Assembly (NCBI GenBank): GCA_000438015.1
Contig: FR901570.1
Coordinates: 55,953-88,222 of the forward strand
DNA: 32,270 nucleotides
Origin: Coraliomargarita sp. CAG:312
Lineage (GTDB): Bacteria; Verrucomicrobiota; Verrucomicrobiia; Opitutales; Intestinicryptomonadaceae
Direction: 5' to 3'
Below the pieces are notes generated by a model. That model worked only from the letters and a program-made list of their open reading frames with translations, made no database searches and was not told the origin of the DNA. Below are positions 1 through 8,376 of the stretch, piece after piece. The position numbers and the translations under genes were made by a program. Each line of letters begins with the position of its first letter. Within the stretch, counting starts at the first letter, position 1.

Positions 1-335
1 TCAAAACACGCTAGCCCCGCTGCCACAATAGCCATAGACAAAGCCGCCAAAATTGCCAATGCTCCCCATACGCCCATAAATTGCGCACAAAAAAACATAG
101 CGTATGCGCCGCACAACCACGCAAGAGCGCTTTTAGAAAACCTTGGCCTATGAGGCTTGACGCCATATTCCACAGCCAGAACAAGCAAAGCCGACACCAT
201 TATAATCATAGCCTCGCGCAATTGCCCGCTCTGGACAAGCCCCCTCGAAAGCCATAATATGGCGGGGGAAAGCGCGACTAATGCGCATATCCATGCAACA
301 ATTTCAAGAATGTCAAATCTGCATCTGTCTTTCAT
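1..335 (-). CDS. Partial multi-pass membrane protein, possibly exosortase/archaeosortase family (N-terminus only)
   Basis: An open frame runs on the minus strand from the ATG at 335 off the left edge, giving 111 residues without a stop. It begins MKDRCRFDILEIVAW and shows at least three hydrophobic segments (about residues 9-30, 42-56 and 70-109). The layout of a P-x-x-x-W motif in the first hydrophobic segment (SPAILWLSRGL) followed by a second helix resembles the start of exosortase-type transpeptidases, which process PEP-CTERM proteins such as the one encoded at 4948. The Cys, Arg and His residues that define that family would lie beyond the window edge, so the assignment is a guess. A GGAGG sits 19 bases upstream of the ATG; an in-frame TTG at 347 is closer to it and could be the real start. 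It could equally be an unrelated inner-membrane protein. Confidence 0.5.
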   Translation of the reverse strand, partial: MKDRCRFDILEIVAWICALVALSPAILWLSRGLVQSGQLREAMIIMVSALLVLAVEYGVKPHRPRFSKSALAWLCGAYAMFFCAQFMGVWGALAILAALSMAIVAAGLACF

Positions 336-635
336 ATTTTTTGGAAGCAAATATCCTCCGCGCGTGGAAAAATAATCTTTACATAATATTAACCATATAG
401 TTAAGCTCTTGCAAAAGATTTAAATCTTTATGTTGCAAATCTTATTTCAAATTTCACATAGATTTTCAAAATAAAAGTTTTAAGGTTTACATCAGCCCAT
501 ATAAAAAAGACAACTGAAAACAAAAATAAGCCAAAATTTTTCATTAAATGCATATTTTTCCAAAAAGAGTTGACGAAATGCATAAAAAGATTATTTCTGG
601 CGGCTTTTACTAAAAAACTAAAAGGCAAAAATCCG
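336..635. other. AT-rich divergent intergenic region
   Basis: This 300-base stretch separates the minus-strand membrane gene from plus-strand panD and should hold both promoters. It is strongly AT-rich with many A and T runs. A TTGACG hexamer at 570-575 could be a -35 element for panD, but no good -10 lies 16-18 bases downstream. An in-frame ATG at 570 would extend PanD by 22 basic residues that the family lacks, so I treat it as non-coding. No riboswitch-like fold or repeat was seen. Confidence 0.5.
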
Positions 636-1007
636 ATGTTAGTACAAGTTTTAAAATCTAAAATTCTGCGCGCCGTAGCCACTGACGCGCGAATTGATTA
701 CGAAGGATCTTTGGCTATCGACGAAGACCTAATGGACAAAGTTGGAATGCTTTGCTATGAAAAAATACTGGTGGGCAATATCACCAACGGAGAACGTTTT
801 GAAACATACGCAATCCCTGCCCCCCGCGGCAGCAAGACATTCTCGATACGCGGAGCAGCCGCGCATTTGGGGAATGCGGGAGACCTTCTTGTAATAATGT
901 CGTTCGCCACAGTTGAAGCCTCAGAAGCAAAAAACGTTCTTCCCAGGACAATAACTTTGTCGGAAAATAATTCCAAAATTATAAAATCCCAAAATATGCT
1001 CGGTTGA
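636..1007 (+). CDS. panD: Aspartate 1-decarboxylase (pyruvoyl-dependent)
   Basis: PanD decarboxylates L-aspartate to beta-alanine, the precursor of pantothenate and coenzyme A, in the cytoplasm. The 123-residue product carries every hallmark at canonical numbering: Lys9, the self-cleavage site Gly24-Ser25 in the motif YEGSLAIDED, where Ser25 becomes the pyruvoyl group, and Arg54 and Tyr58 in NGERFETY. The motif GSKTFSIRGAAAHL and the GDLLVIMSFA strand complete the double-psi barrel. The start at 636 is chosen because it puts the cleavage site exactly at 24/25 and begins MLVQVLKSKILRA like other PanD proteins; the frame stays open upstream to an ATG at 570. An AAAGG lies a short way upstream. 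A class V aminotransferase follows 63 bases later. No other pantothenate genes are in the window. Confidence 0.96.
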   Translation: MLVQVLKSKILRAVATDARIDYEGSLAIDEDLMDKVGMLCYEKILVGNITNGERFETYAIPAPRGSKTFSIRGAAAHLGNAGDLLVIMSFATVEASEAKNVLPRTITLSENNSKIIKSQNMLG

Positions 1008-1070
1008 CCCACTAGCTTAGCCCAGCCAGCCACCATTTAGCCTAAAATATTCCAACAAACAATAAAAACT

Positions 1071-2150
1071 ATGTCATACAAATTGTTTATTCCCGGACCG
1101 ATAGCGGTTTCCGAAAAAACGTACAAGGCAATGTCAACGCCGATAGTCGGACACAGAAGCAAAGACTTCACCAATCTCGTCGACGACATTATGCCCCGCC
1201 TCAAACAGTTGTTCTATACGAACGACCCCGTATTCCTAAGCACAAGTTCTTCTTGGGGAGTTATGGAAGGCGCAATCCGCAACGTCACAAAAAAAGCCGT
1301 ACTAAATTGCTGCAACGGATCGTTTTCCGACAAATGGTTCGATGTCTCAAAGCGTTGCGGCAAAGAAGCCGGGGCGCTGACTTTTGAATGGGGTACTCCC
1401 GTCGATCCCAAAGCCGTCGAAAAAGAGCTTTCAACAGGCAAATACGACGCCATTACAATAATCCACAATGAGACTTCGACCGGCACAATGAGCAATATTG
1501 CCGAGATCATGGAAGTCGTAAGGAAGTTTGACGACGTGATATCGATAGTTGATACGGTAAGTTCTTTTTCGGCTCTACCAATAAAAAAAGACGAACTTGG
1601 AATAGACGTAATGATAACAGGCTGCCAAAAGGCTCTCGCCATTCCCCCGGGACTATCTTTCCTTGCGACCTCAAAGAGGGCTCTCGAGAAGGCTGCCACT
1701 GTCGAGGGGAGAGGGTATTATTTCGACTTCCTTGAATTCCAAAAGAATATGGACAAGTCGATGACTCCGTCGACCCCGGTAATTCCCTTAATATACGCAC
1801 TCCGCAGCAAGTTGGACGACATATTCACCGAAGGGTTGGAAAACCGCTATGCCCGCCACTTAGCCAATAACAAGCTCGTGCGCGAGTGGGGATATTCACA
1901 CGGATTTGAATTGTTCCCGGAAGAAAAATACGGATCAATAACGCTCAACTGCTTTAAAAACACGCTGAATGTCGATTTGCCTACGCTGATAGCAGAACTG
2001 AAAAAACGCTACAACATGGTTTTCGACGGCGGATACGGCAAGCTAAAGGGCAAGACGTTCCGAATTTCCAACATGGGGGATGAAACTCCTGAAACAATGA
2101 AGGAGCTGCTCGACAATATCGACGCAATCCTCCCGGAACTGCTCAAATAA
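1071..2150 (+). CDS. Class V PLP-dependent aminotransferase (alanine/serine-glyoxylate type)
   Basis: The 359-residue protein is a cytoplasmic fold-type I PLP enzyme of the class V aminotransferase group that includes alanine-glyoxylate and serine-glyoxylate aminotransferases. Evidence includes the N-terminal LFIPGPIAVSEKT (the family's PGP motif), GHRSKDF, the cofactor-anchoring Asp161 in SIVDTVSS, and the Schiff-base Lys187 in TGCQKALAIPPG. Length matches the family (about 350-390). The exact amino donor and acceptor cannot be read from sequence; serine-pyruvate, alanine-glyoxylate and related activities are all possible. It lies just after panD, but no shared pathway is certain. No Shine-Dalgarno precedes the ATG; the leader is A-rich. 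A strong inverted repeat lies just downstream. Confidence 0.88.
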   Translation: MSYKLFIPGPIAVSEKTYKAMSTPIVGHRSKDFTNLVDDIMPRLKQLFYTNDPVFLSTSSSWGVMEGAIRNVTKKAVLNCCNGSFSDKWFDVSKRCGKEAGALTFEWGTPVDPKAVEKELSTGKYDAITIIHNETSTGTMSNIAEIMEVVRKFDDVISIVDTVSSFSALPIKKDELGIDVMITGCQKALAIPPGLSFLATSKRALEKAATVEGRGYYFDFLEFQKNMDKSMTPSTPVIPLIYALRSKLDDIFTEGLENRYARHLANNKLVREWGYSHGFELFPEEKYGSITLNCFKNTLNVDLPTLIAELKKRYNMVFDGGYGKLKGKTFRISNMGDETPETMKELLDNIDAILPELLK

Positions 2151-2162
2151 GTAAAAAGCATT

Positions 2163-2216
2163 AAAAAAAGCGTTGTACGTCCGCAAGATTCGGATGTACA
2201 ACGCGTCTGTTTTACG
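2163..2216. terminator. Strong 14-bp stem hairpin, putative (bidirectional) terminator
   Basis: GCGTTGTACGTCCG at 2170-2183 pairs with CGGATGTACAACGC at 2191-2204, a 14-bp stem with one G-U pair and a 7-base loop. A run of seven A at 2163-2169 precedes it, giving a clean U-tract for the minus strand; on the plus strand the downstream stretch GTCTGTTTTA is only moderately U-rich. It sits between the aminotransferase and topB and probably ends the former, although the better U-tract faces the other way. Confidence 0.6.
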
Positions 2217-2260
2217 GGCGAAAAAAGAAAAAGAGGCTAATCCTTCCAATAAAAACAGAA

Positions 2261-4759
2261 ATGAAAAAGTTGATTATTGCCGAAAAGCCGTCGGTGGCTT
2301 CGGACATCGCAAAAGTTTTAAAGGCAAAAAAAGTCGATGACTATTACGAAAACGACGCTTATGTAGTATCCTCGGCGCTGGGACATTTAGTCGAGTTAAA
2401 CATGCCCGCCGATATAGACAAGAAGTACGCCCGTTGGACGCTCTCAAATCTGCCAATAATCCCGGAAACATTTAAATTAAAACCCATAGAAAAGACCAAA
2501 GCCAAATTGCAAGGGTTGAAAAAACTGCTTGCGCGCAAAGATTTGGACGGCGTAATAAACGCATGCGACGCCGGGCGCGAAGGCGAACTGATATTTACTT
2601 ACATCTACGAGATAGCCAAATGCAAGCTTCCGCGGCAAAGGCTCTGGGTTTCGTCCATGACTCCAGCGGCAATATCGGAAGCCTTTAACAATCTCAGGAG
2701 CCAGGCGGAAATGGAGTCTTTGCAGGACGCAGCCCGTTGCCGCAGCGAATCGGACTGGCTCGTTGGAATAAACGGTACACGCGCAATAACCAGCAGAATG
2801 TACGGAGCGCGCGGGAAAAACCTTGCCAGCGTCGGGCGCGTTCAAACCCCTACTCTTTCGATGATTGTAGAAAGAGAGCATGAAATACAGAACTTCAAAT
2901 CGCGCCCCTACTGGAAGATTGTAGCAAAATTCCAAATAGAAGGCGGAGAATATGAGGGTGTTTATCAGCGCCAAAATTTTAAGGCTTCTGAAAAGAATCC
3001 CAACGACAAGGCTGATAGAATATGGCTTCACGCCGACGCCGAAAAAGTTTTAACCGACATAAGGAAAATAGGAACGGCAAAAGTAAGCGATAAAAAGACG
3101 CTTTCAAAACAAACTGCTCCGCGCCTGTACGATCTAACGACGCTTCAGCGAGAAGCCAACGCCAAATTTTCCTTTTCGGCAAACAGGACTCTTTCCATTG
3201 CGCAGGCGCTTTACGAAAAGCACAAAATGATTACTTATCCGCGCACGGATTCGCGGGCGCTGCCGGAAGATTACCGCGGCGTGGTAAAGCATACAATGGA
3301 ATCCGTCAGCTCGGAATATTTGCCTTTTGCAAAAAAAGCAATAGACCAAGGATACATAGGGAAAGCCGGCAGAAGAATTTTCGACAACAAACAAGTCAGC
3401 GACCACTTCGCAATAATACCGACCGATATATCCGGGAAAAAGCTCTCCGAAGACGAATATAAAATCTACGATATGATAACGCGGCGCTTTATAGCCGCTT
3501 TCTATCCCGAAGCACAATTTGATGTGACCGTAAGAATTTCCGCCGTAGGCTCAAACGTATTTAAAACCGAAGGCAAGGTTCTGCGCGAAGCCGGATGGCT
3601 TGACGTTTACAACAAAGGCTCTTCCGAAAAAGAAACCCTGCCCTCGCTGAAAGACGGCGAATACGCCAAAATGTTGGAAGCCCATCTCAAAGAAGAATCG
3701 ACAAAGCCGCCGGCCCGCTATACCGAAGCTACACTGCTCTCAGCGATGGAAGGAGCCGGAAAGCTGCTGGACGACGAAGACCTTGCCGACGCTATGAAAG
3801 ACAAAGGCTTGGGAACACCTGCAACGCGCGCTACAATCATAGAAACTTTAATCGCCCATAAATTCATAGAGCGCAGCCGCAGGGATTTAATTCCGACGGC
3901 GCGGGCAGAAAGCCTGATGAAATTCCTAAACGTGCTGTCGATAGACGCCTTGACAAGCCCGTCGATGACAGGCGAATGGGAGCAAAAGCTGCGTTTAATA
4001 GAGCGCAATGAACTCTCTCGGCGCGATTTTATGAAGGGAATAGAAGCGATGACAACAGGCATCGTTGAAAAAGCCCGCAATTTTGCCGAAGACGAACTTG
4101 AAACCCACGAAACAAACATTCCAAGCCCCATAGACGGTTCAATGCTATTGGAAACATTCCGCGCCTACAAATCAAAAGACGGAAAATTCTCCATATATAA
4201 GACAATCGGAAACCGCAAAATATCAGAAAGCGAAATCCGTGAACTCGTCACAAAAGGGAAAGTAGGCCCTCTAGAAGGGTTTAGAAGCAAATTGGGGAAA
4301 CCGTATTCTGCAACGCTCAAACTGGATGAAAACTTTGCCGTAAAATTCCAATTCGGCGACGGCGCGGAACCCGAACGGAAGCCAGAAAATATCGACGACG
4401 CGCCTGTAGTCGGAAAATGCCCCAAATCGGCAATGGGCCTATGCCAGTGCAAAGACGGAGAGCTTGTTTTAACCGAATCTGCCTATGTTTGCAGATGCAA
4501 GAACTCTCCGGATAAAAAATGCTCGTTCAGGCTTGGCAGAAGCATGTTGTCACACACGATAACCCAAGCTGAAATAGACAGCCTCATTAACACTGGAAAG
4601 ACTCCGGTAATTGAAGATTTTGTCTCAAAGAGAACAAAGAAGAAATTCTCAGCCTCGCTCGTCTTAGACCCCAAAGGAAGCATATCCTTTGAATTTGCAA
4701 AGCGCCCCATAAAAAAATCTAAAGGCGGCGCAAAAGTCGGAGAACAAGAGCAAGCGTAA
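2261..4759 (+). CDS. topB: DNA topoisomerase III (type IA)
   Basis: This 832-residue enzyme relaxes and decatenates DNA by transient single-strand cleavage. The N-terminal TOPRIM domain has Glu8 (IIAEKPSVA) and the acidic motif DAGREGE at 103-109, which bind Mg2+. The catalytic tyrosine is Tyr326 in MITYPRTDSR. Further type IA motifs are SVGRVQTPTL near 190-199 and GLGTPATRATIIE near 522. The C-terminal part, about 620-815, carries topoisomerase C-terminal repeats with a Cys-rich segment (GKCPKSAMGLCQC, then CRCKNSPDKKC) that may be a degenerate zinc-binding module, and ends in a Lys-rich tail. Length and order fit bacterial TopB rather than TopA. The ATG at 2261 begins MKKLIIAEKPS as expected; no Shine-Dalgarno is evident. 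A terminator follows directly. Confidence 0.96.
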   Translation: MKKLIIAEKPSVASDIAKVLKAKKVDDYYENDAYVVSSALGHLVELNMPADIDKKYARWTLSNLPIIPETFKLKPIEKTKAKLQGLKKLLARKDLDGVINACDAGREGELIFTYIYEIAKCKLPRQRLWVSSMTPAAISEAFNNLRSQAEMESLQDAARCRSESDWLVGINGTRAITSRMYGARGKNLASVGRVQTPTLSMIVEREHEIQNFKSRPYWKIVAKFQIEGGEYEGVYQRQNFKASEKNPNDKADRIWLHADAEKVLTDIRKIGTAKVSDKKTLSKQTAPRLYDLTTLQREANAKFSFSANRTLSIAQALYEKHKMITYPRTDSRALPEDYRGVVKHTMESVSSEYLPFAKKAIDQGYIGKAGRRIFDNKQVSDHFAIIPTDISGKKLSEDEYKIYDMITRRFIAAFYPEAQFDVTVRISAVGSNVFKTEGKVLREAGWLDVYNKGSSEKETLPSLKDGEYAKMLEAHLKEESTKPPARYTEATLLSAMEGAGKLLDDEDLADAMKDKGLGTPATRATIIETLIAHKFIERSRRDLIPTARAESLMKFLNVLSIDALTSPSMTGEWEQKLRLIERNELSRRDFMKGIEAMTTGIVEKARNFAEDELETHETNIPSPIDGSMLLETFRAYKSKDGKFSIYKTIGNRKISESEIRELVTKGKVGPLEGFRSKLGKPYSATLKLDENFAVKFQFGDGAEPERKPENIDDAPVVGKCPKSAMGLCQCKDGELVLTESAYVCRCKNSPDKKCSFRLGRSMLSHTITQAEIDSLINTGKTPVIEDFVSKRTKKKFSASLVLDPKGSISFEFAKRPIKKSKGGAKVGEQEQA

Positions 4760-4772
4760 GAAAAGTTTCCAT

Positions 4773-4806
4773 AAAAAATCCCCTTTTTTTGAGGGGCTTT
4801 TTTATA
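4773..4806 (+). terminator. Rho-independent terminator after topB
   Basis: CCCC at 4780-4783 pairs with GGGG at 4792-4795 around a T-rich loop. The flanking A run (4773-4778) and T run (4798-4803) extend the stem and make the element potentially bidirectional. It lies 14 bases past the topB stop codon. Confidence 0.8.
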
Positions 4807-4947
4807 AGCGTCTTCCCGCCAGGATTTGGAACTTAAAAAAATATTTTGTCCTCACGAAATTTTCAAAATATTCTTTACAAGCAAAAACTTATGTATAAGT
4901 ACATATTAATAGACCAATAGCAAGGATTTCGCAATAATATTCCCCAT

Positions 4948-6435
4948 ATGAAAAAATACGCATACTTAACTTTATCCGCAACGCTTTTAACCTCTCTGTC
5001 ATTCTCACAGGAAGAAGTAAATACCTCTTATTGGACCGGCAATACAAAAGAAGGAACAAATGGCTGGGGCTTGACCTCAATTGAGGAAAACTGGAGCACG
5101 GGAACCATTCCAGACGCAAATACTAATGTCGTATTCGATAATGAGTATCTGACAGGAAAAAAAATTCTTTCAATACATACAACAAGCGGATTCACTTGCA
5201 ATGATTATACCGTCACAAGCAACTATGGCGGTCATCAAATAAGAGTTGACGGCACTATGACCATCAACGGAGACTTTACTACCCAAACACCTGGAACTGT
5301 AACATTGCTATCTAACGGATCAAATAATTCTGCAGCCATTTTAAATATCGGCGGCAGCGTAATTGTAGGAGTCGACGGAGACATCACCTCAAACGTATCT
5401 TACCTAAATATAGGAGAAACCACTTCAAACCAATGGGGAGGATGGGGCGGTCCCAAAAATGTCACAATCGGCGGAGATATAATAATGTATGAATTGGGAA
5501 AGGTGAGTTTTAACGTAAATCTAAAGGGACGAACTGCAGACTACTCAAACCCAGACATTGACGTAAAGGGATTAATAAGGTTTGAAGGAAACGGAAGCAC
5601 AAACCCAAGTTTAAATATTATCAATGCCTCATCAAAATATGTAAACAATTCCACAAAAGAGTCTTTCTCATCAGAACCTGTAGAAGTAGTCTTAGCATGC
5701 AACGGCATAACTGGAAACGGGGTAATTTCAAATAATTCAAACGGTTCGATCGACAACGGGCCAAGCAAGGCAATTCTTCTCTTAAGAAACGACTCAGACC
5801 AATATTTCACAGGATGGATTCAAGACGGCCAAAATTGCACTACAAAAATTGTAATGAACGGCACCGCGACCCAATATCTCACCTCAGTAAACAAAGATCC
5901 TGAAAAGCCAACTCAAGGCATATGTTTCACCGGAGGACTTGAAATAATAAGCGGAACTCTCTCAATGCGCTACGACCATCCCATTAACCACGGAGACCTT
6001 GAGATGAGAGGAGGCAAGTTAAAAAACGACTCTGCTTCATCTGCATGGAATGTGAACTTTACAAATTTGATATATGAAGGCGGCACAATAGTATCCCGCT
6101 GGAACGGGTCAAATATGGATGTGATAACATTGTCGGGGGGGCTGCAAAAAGGAGCAGGATTTGCCGACGGAGACAAGTTCTTGATTGAGGTTGCCGCCAC
6201 GGACGTTTCATCGCTTACAGACGAATTGGTTATCGCATGGGACAATGCAGCCCAAAAGACGGACTTTACCGAAGACGATTTTGAAGCCACATATTTTGAA
6301 GGCTACGAAGCTTTGTTTAATATAAAAGACGACGGTCTATATCTGTCTTATATCGCTGTCCCGGAACCGGCTGCTTTCGCGGTTATGCTCGGCGCCCTCG
6401 CTCTTGGGCTTTGCGCCTGCCGCAAGCGCAAGTAA
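4948..6435 (+). CDS. Secreted PEP-CTERM sorting-domain protein, autotransporter-like beta-strand passenger
   Basis: The 495-residue product is predicted to be exported and anchored or processed at the cell surface. It has an N-terminal signal peptide (MKKYAYLTLSATLLTSLSFS, cut near residue 20). The body is rich in Asn, Gly, Ser and Thr, with repeated short beta-strand segments and an opening of W-x-G ... NWSTGTIPDANTNVVFD type, common in Verrucomicrobiota autotransporter-associated repeat proteins. The C-terminus is a full PEP-CTERM tripartite signal: VPEP, a hydrophobic helix (FAVMLGALALGLCA) and basic CRKRK. Exosortase recognises this signal in characterised systems, and a possible exosortase-like gene is cut by the left window edge. 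Function is unknown. Terminators flank the gene on both sides, so it is probably monocistronic. No Shine-Dalgarno is evident. Confidence 0.9.
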   Translation: MKKYAYLTLSATLLTSLSFSQEEVNTSYWTGNTKEGTNGWGLTSIEENWSTGTIPDANTNVVFDNEYLTGKKILSIHTTSGFTCNDYTVTSNYGGHQIRVDGTMTINGDFTTQTPGTVTLLSNGSNNSAAILNIGGSVIVGVDGDITSNVSYLNIGETTSNQWGGWGGPKNVTIGGDIIMYELGKVSFNVNLKGRTADYSNPDIDVKGLIRFEGNGSTNPSLNIINASSKYVNNSTKESFSSEPVEVVLACNGITGNGVISNNSNGSIDNGPSKAILLLRNDSDQYFTGWIQDGQNCTTKIVMNGTATQYLTSVNKDPEKPTQGICFTGGLEIISGTLSMRYDHPINHGDLEMRGGKLKNDSASSAWNVNFTNLIYEGGTIVSRWNGSNMDVITLSGGLQKGAGFADGDKFLIEVAATDVSSLTDELVIAWDNAAQKTDFTEDDFEATYFEGYEALFNIKDDGLYLSYIAVPEPAAFAVMLGALALGLCACRKRK

Positions 6436-6456
6436 TTTATCAACTGTAATTTCATT

Positions 6457-6487
6457 GCCCCTGCCCGATATGACAGGGGCTTTTTTT
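6457..6487 (+). terminator. Rho-independent terminator after the PEP-CTERM gene
   Basis: GCCCCTG at 6457-6463 pairs perfectly with CAGGGGC at 6474-6480 around a 10-base loop, followed by seven T at 6481-6487. It begins 22 bases after the stop codon of the PEP-CTERM gene. Confidence 0.92.
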
Positions 6488-6665
6488 ATTCAAATAAGTC
6501 GGCAGACCGTTTCAATTCATCTATAATTGAAATTGTAGTTGCGTTCCAACAAAACATCATGCGCTAAAACTAAGAGCATCTTCTAAAAAAATCAAAACTA
6601 GCAGCGTCATGACCCGCGCTTAAAGAATTTTATTTTACGGGACTTTTAGGGAATAAAAACATAAG

Positions 6666-7586
6666 TCATGCGCCAGAAAGCTTTAGAGCCAAATTAACCG
6701 CACATTCAAAACTATTTGCAGACGCTATTGACTTGCCTGCAATCCCAAAACCAGTACCGTGGTCAGGACTCGTTCTCACAAAAGGCAAATTCATAGAAAT
6801 ATTTACAGCGTTGTCGAAATCTACAGCTTTTAAAGGAGCAAGCCCCTGGTCGTGGTACATCGAGACAATGGAGTCGAACTCGCCTTTTGCAGCCCGCTCA
6901 AAGACCGTGTCGGGAGGAAGCGCGGCAGATAGCCCGCAATATTTTTCATCGCTGCGCAGAGAATCTAAAATAGGATTTATAACATCGATTTCCTCCAAAC
7001 CCAAAATGCCGTTTTCACCAGCATGCGGATTTAAGCCGCAAACAGCTATGCGGGGATTTTTTACCTTTTTTACCCGGACAGCTAAAATTCTTGCAGCCTC
7101 TACTGCTCGGGCTATTTTATCGGCGCTTATAGAGTCTGGAACTCTCCTCAAAGGTTCATGCCAAGTAGCCAAGCTCAATAAGAAATGCTCTCCAGCGAAC
7201 GCCATAACAGGCTCTCCCCCCCACCTGTCGGCAAAAAATTCCGTTTGGCCGGCAAAATTAAACCCGACTTTTTTCATTTCAGCCTTCGATATTGGTGCCG
7301 TAGTCACAGCAAAATACCGGCCGCTCTTGCATCCCGATGCTGCCGCTTCAAGCGATTCAAAAGCAATGAGCGCACCTCTTGAGTCCGGGAATCCGGCAGT
7401 AGCCTTATACTCTTTATCCCCTACTTCCCGCTTCCCTATCGAATCCGGGAGCAAATCCAGAAAACCGGCGTGTGCGATAACTTCGCACAACGAATGCATT
7501 TGGGGATTTTTTTCCGCCCAAGCCTTAATTATTTCCGCGCCAACTCCCGCAGGATCGCCAATAGTAATTGCGAGTTTTTTTGTCAT
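6666..7586 (-). CDS. pdxA: 4-hydroxythreonine-4-phosphate dehydrogenase
   Basis: PdxA performs the NAD-dependent oxidation of 4-phosphohydroxy-L-threonine in DXP-dependent pyridoxal phosphate synthesis. The 306-residue protein shows the family signatures: ITIGDPAGVGAE at 8-18, a first metal-binding His143 in TWHEPLRRVP, His188 in GLNPHAGENG, PPDTVF at 224-229, His245 in MYHDQGLAPLK, and DHGTGFGIAGK near 275. It is slightly shorter than the E. coli enzyme (329), with all three metal-ligand histidines present. AGGA lies immediately upstream of the ATG. It is the last gene of a tight minus-strand run, three bases after the lpxA stop codon, so it is probably cotranscribed with lpxA. Confidence 0.96.
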   Translation of the reverse strand: MTKKLAITIGDPAGVGAEIIKAWAEKNPQMHSLCEVIAHAGFLDLLPDSIGKREVGDKEYKATAGFPDSRGALIAFESLEAAASGCKSGRYFAVTTAPISKAEMKKVGFNFAGQTEFFADRWGGEPVMAFAGEHFLLSLATWHEPLRRVPDSISADKIARAVEAARILAVRVKKVKNPRIAVCGLNPHAGENGILGLEEIDVINPILDSLRSDEKYCGLSAALPPDTVFERAAKGEFDSIVSMYHDQGLAPLKAVDFDNAVNISMNLPFVRTSPDHGTGFGIAGKSIASANSFECAVNLALKLSGA

Positions 7587-7589
7587 TTC

Positions 7590-8375
7590 CTACGAAAGCG
7601 ACTTAGGATGCAAGTAATGGCGGTTTTCCATCTTAAAGAATTCCAAAAACTTTATGCCTTCTGGGGTTGTCGCCATACCGCTTTCAAGAGCATCGATTGC
7701 ATTTTTACGAACGGAAAGCGTTGCGAACACGCGAGAGTATAGCCTTTTCAACTCCGCCACAGCCTCCCTGGAAACTCCCCTGCGCGATAGCCCTATTATA
7801 TTTAGCCCAGTCATATCGTTTCTTCCATAGGCGTTTACAAAAGGCGGAATATCGAGAGAAAATGCCGAGTTCCCGCTGACGATCACGCCTTCGCCTACTC
7901 GTATTTTTTGGTGCAACATTACGCCTCCGCTGATAAAACAGTTTGAATCAGTTTTTACCCAGCCAGCAAGAGCCGAAAAATTCGCCAATATGCAGTTGTC
8001 GCCCAACTCGCAATCGTGGCCTATATGGGAAGTGGCCATAACCAGACAATTTTTTCCGACCTTTGTGGAGGATTCCGGCACTGTAGCCCTATGGATTGTA
8101 GCCCCTTCCCGCACGGTCGTTCCATCGCCTATTTCAACATAGCTTTCTATGGAGGAATCGAAATGCAAGTCTTGAGGCTCTCCTGAAATAACGGCAAAAC
8201 TCCCTATTTTGCAATTTGACCCAATTCTAGAGCCCCGCCTGATGCAGGCATGCGATTCTATGGAAGTATTGTCGCCTATTTCAACGCCGTCGCCTACAAC
8301 AGCGTAAGCGCCGATAGAAACATTTGCGCCTATTTTGACAAAATCGCCGATTATTGCAGTGTGATGAATGCCCAT
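7590..8375 (-). CDS. lpxA: Acyl-ACP--UDP-N-acetylglucosamine O-acyltransferase
   Basis: LpxA catalyses the first step of lipid A synthesis, moving a 3-hydroxyacyl chain from ACP to UDP-GlcNAc in the cytoplasm. The 261-residue product (E. coli 262) has an N-terminal left-handed beta-helix of hexapeptide repeats over about residues 1-190 (I-G-x-x-x-x units). The catalytic His is His120 in the SHIGHDCELGD motif, with His117 beside it, corresponding to His122/His125 of E. coli. The GEPQDLHF loop and the NIIGLSRRG motif near 193-201 are also diagnostic. The C-terminal helical domain ends at MENRHYLHPKSLS. Its ATG lies one base after the stop of the upstream membrane-protein gene, with AAGGA about 10 bases before it. 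Together with lpxD at 23934 it shows that the organism makes lipid A. Confidence 0.97.
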   Translation of the reverse strand: MGIHHTAIIGDFVKIGANVSIGAYAVVGDGVEIGDNTSIESHACIRRGSRIGSNCKIGSFAVISGEPQDLHFDSSIESYVEIGDGTTVREGATIHRATVPESSTKVGKNCLVMATSHIGHDCELGDNCILANFSALAGWVKTDSNCFISGGVMLHQKIRVGEGVIVSGNSAFSLDIPPFVNAYGRNDMTGLNIIGLSRRGVSREAVAELKRLYSRVFATLSVRKNAIDALESGMATTPEGIKFLEFFKMENRHYLHPKSLS

Positions 8376-8376
8376 C

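Noticed and set aside
157..375. Plus-strand 72-residue frame at the left edge
   Set aside because: It is antisense to a minus-strand frame with a more natural membrane-protein translation, has no Shine-Dalgarno and no homology.
4874..4899. TTTACA...TATAAG as a promoter for the PEP-CTERM gene
   Set aside because: Spacing is only 14 bases, too short for a sigma-70 promoter; no better pair was found, so none is called.
6733..7617. Plus-strand 294-residue frame across pdxA
   Set aside because: It lies opposite a clear PdxA with all motifs; the plus-strand product is low-complexity and has no recognisable domain.
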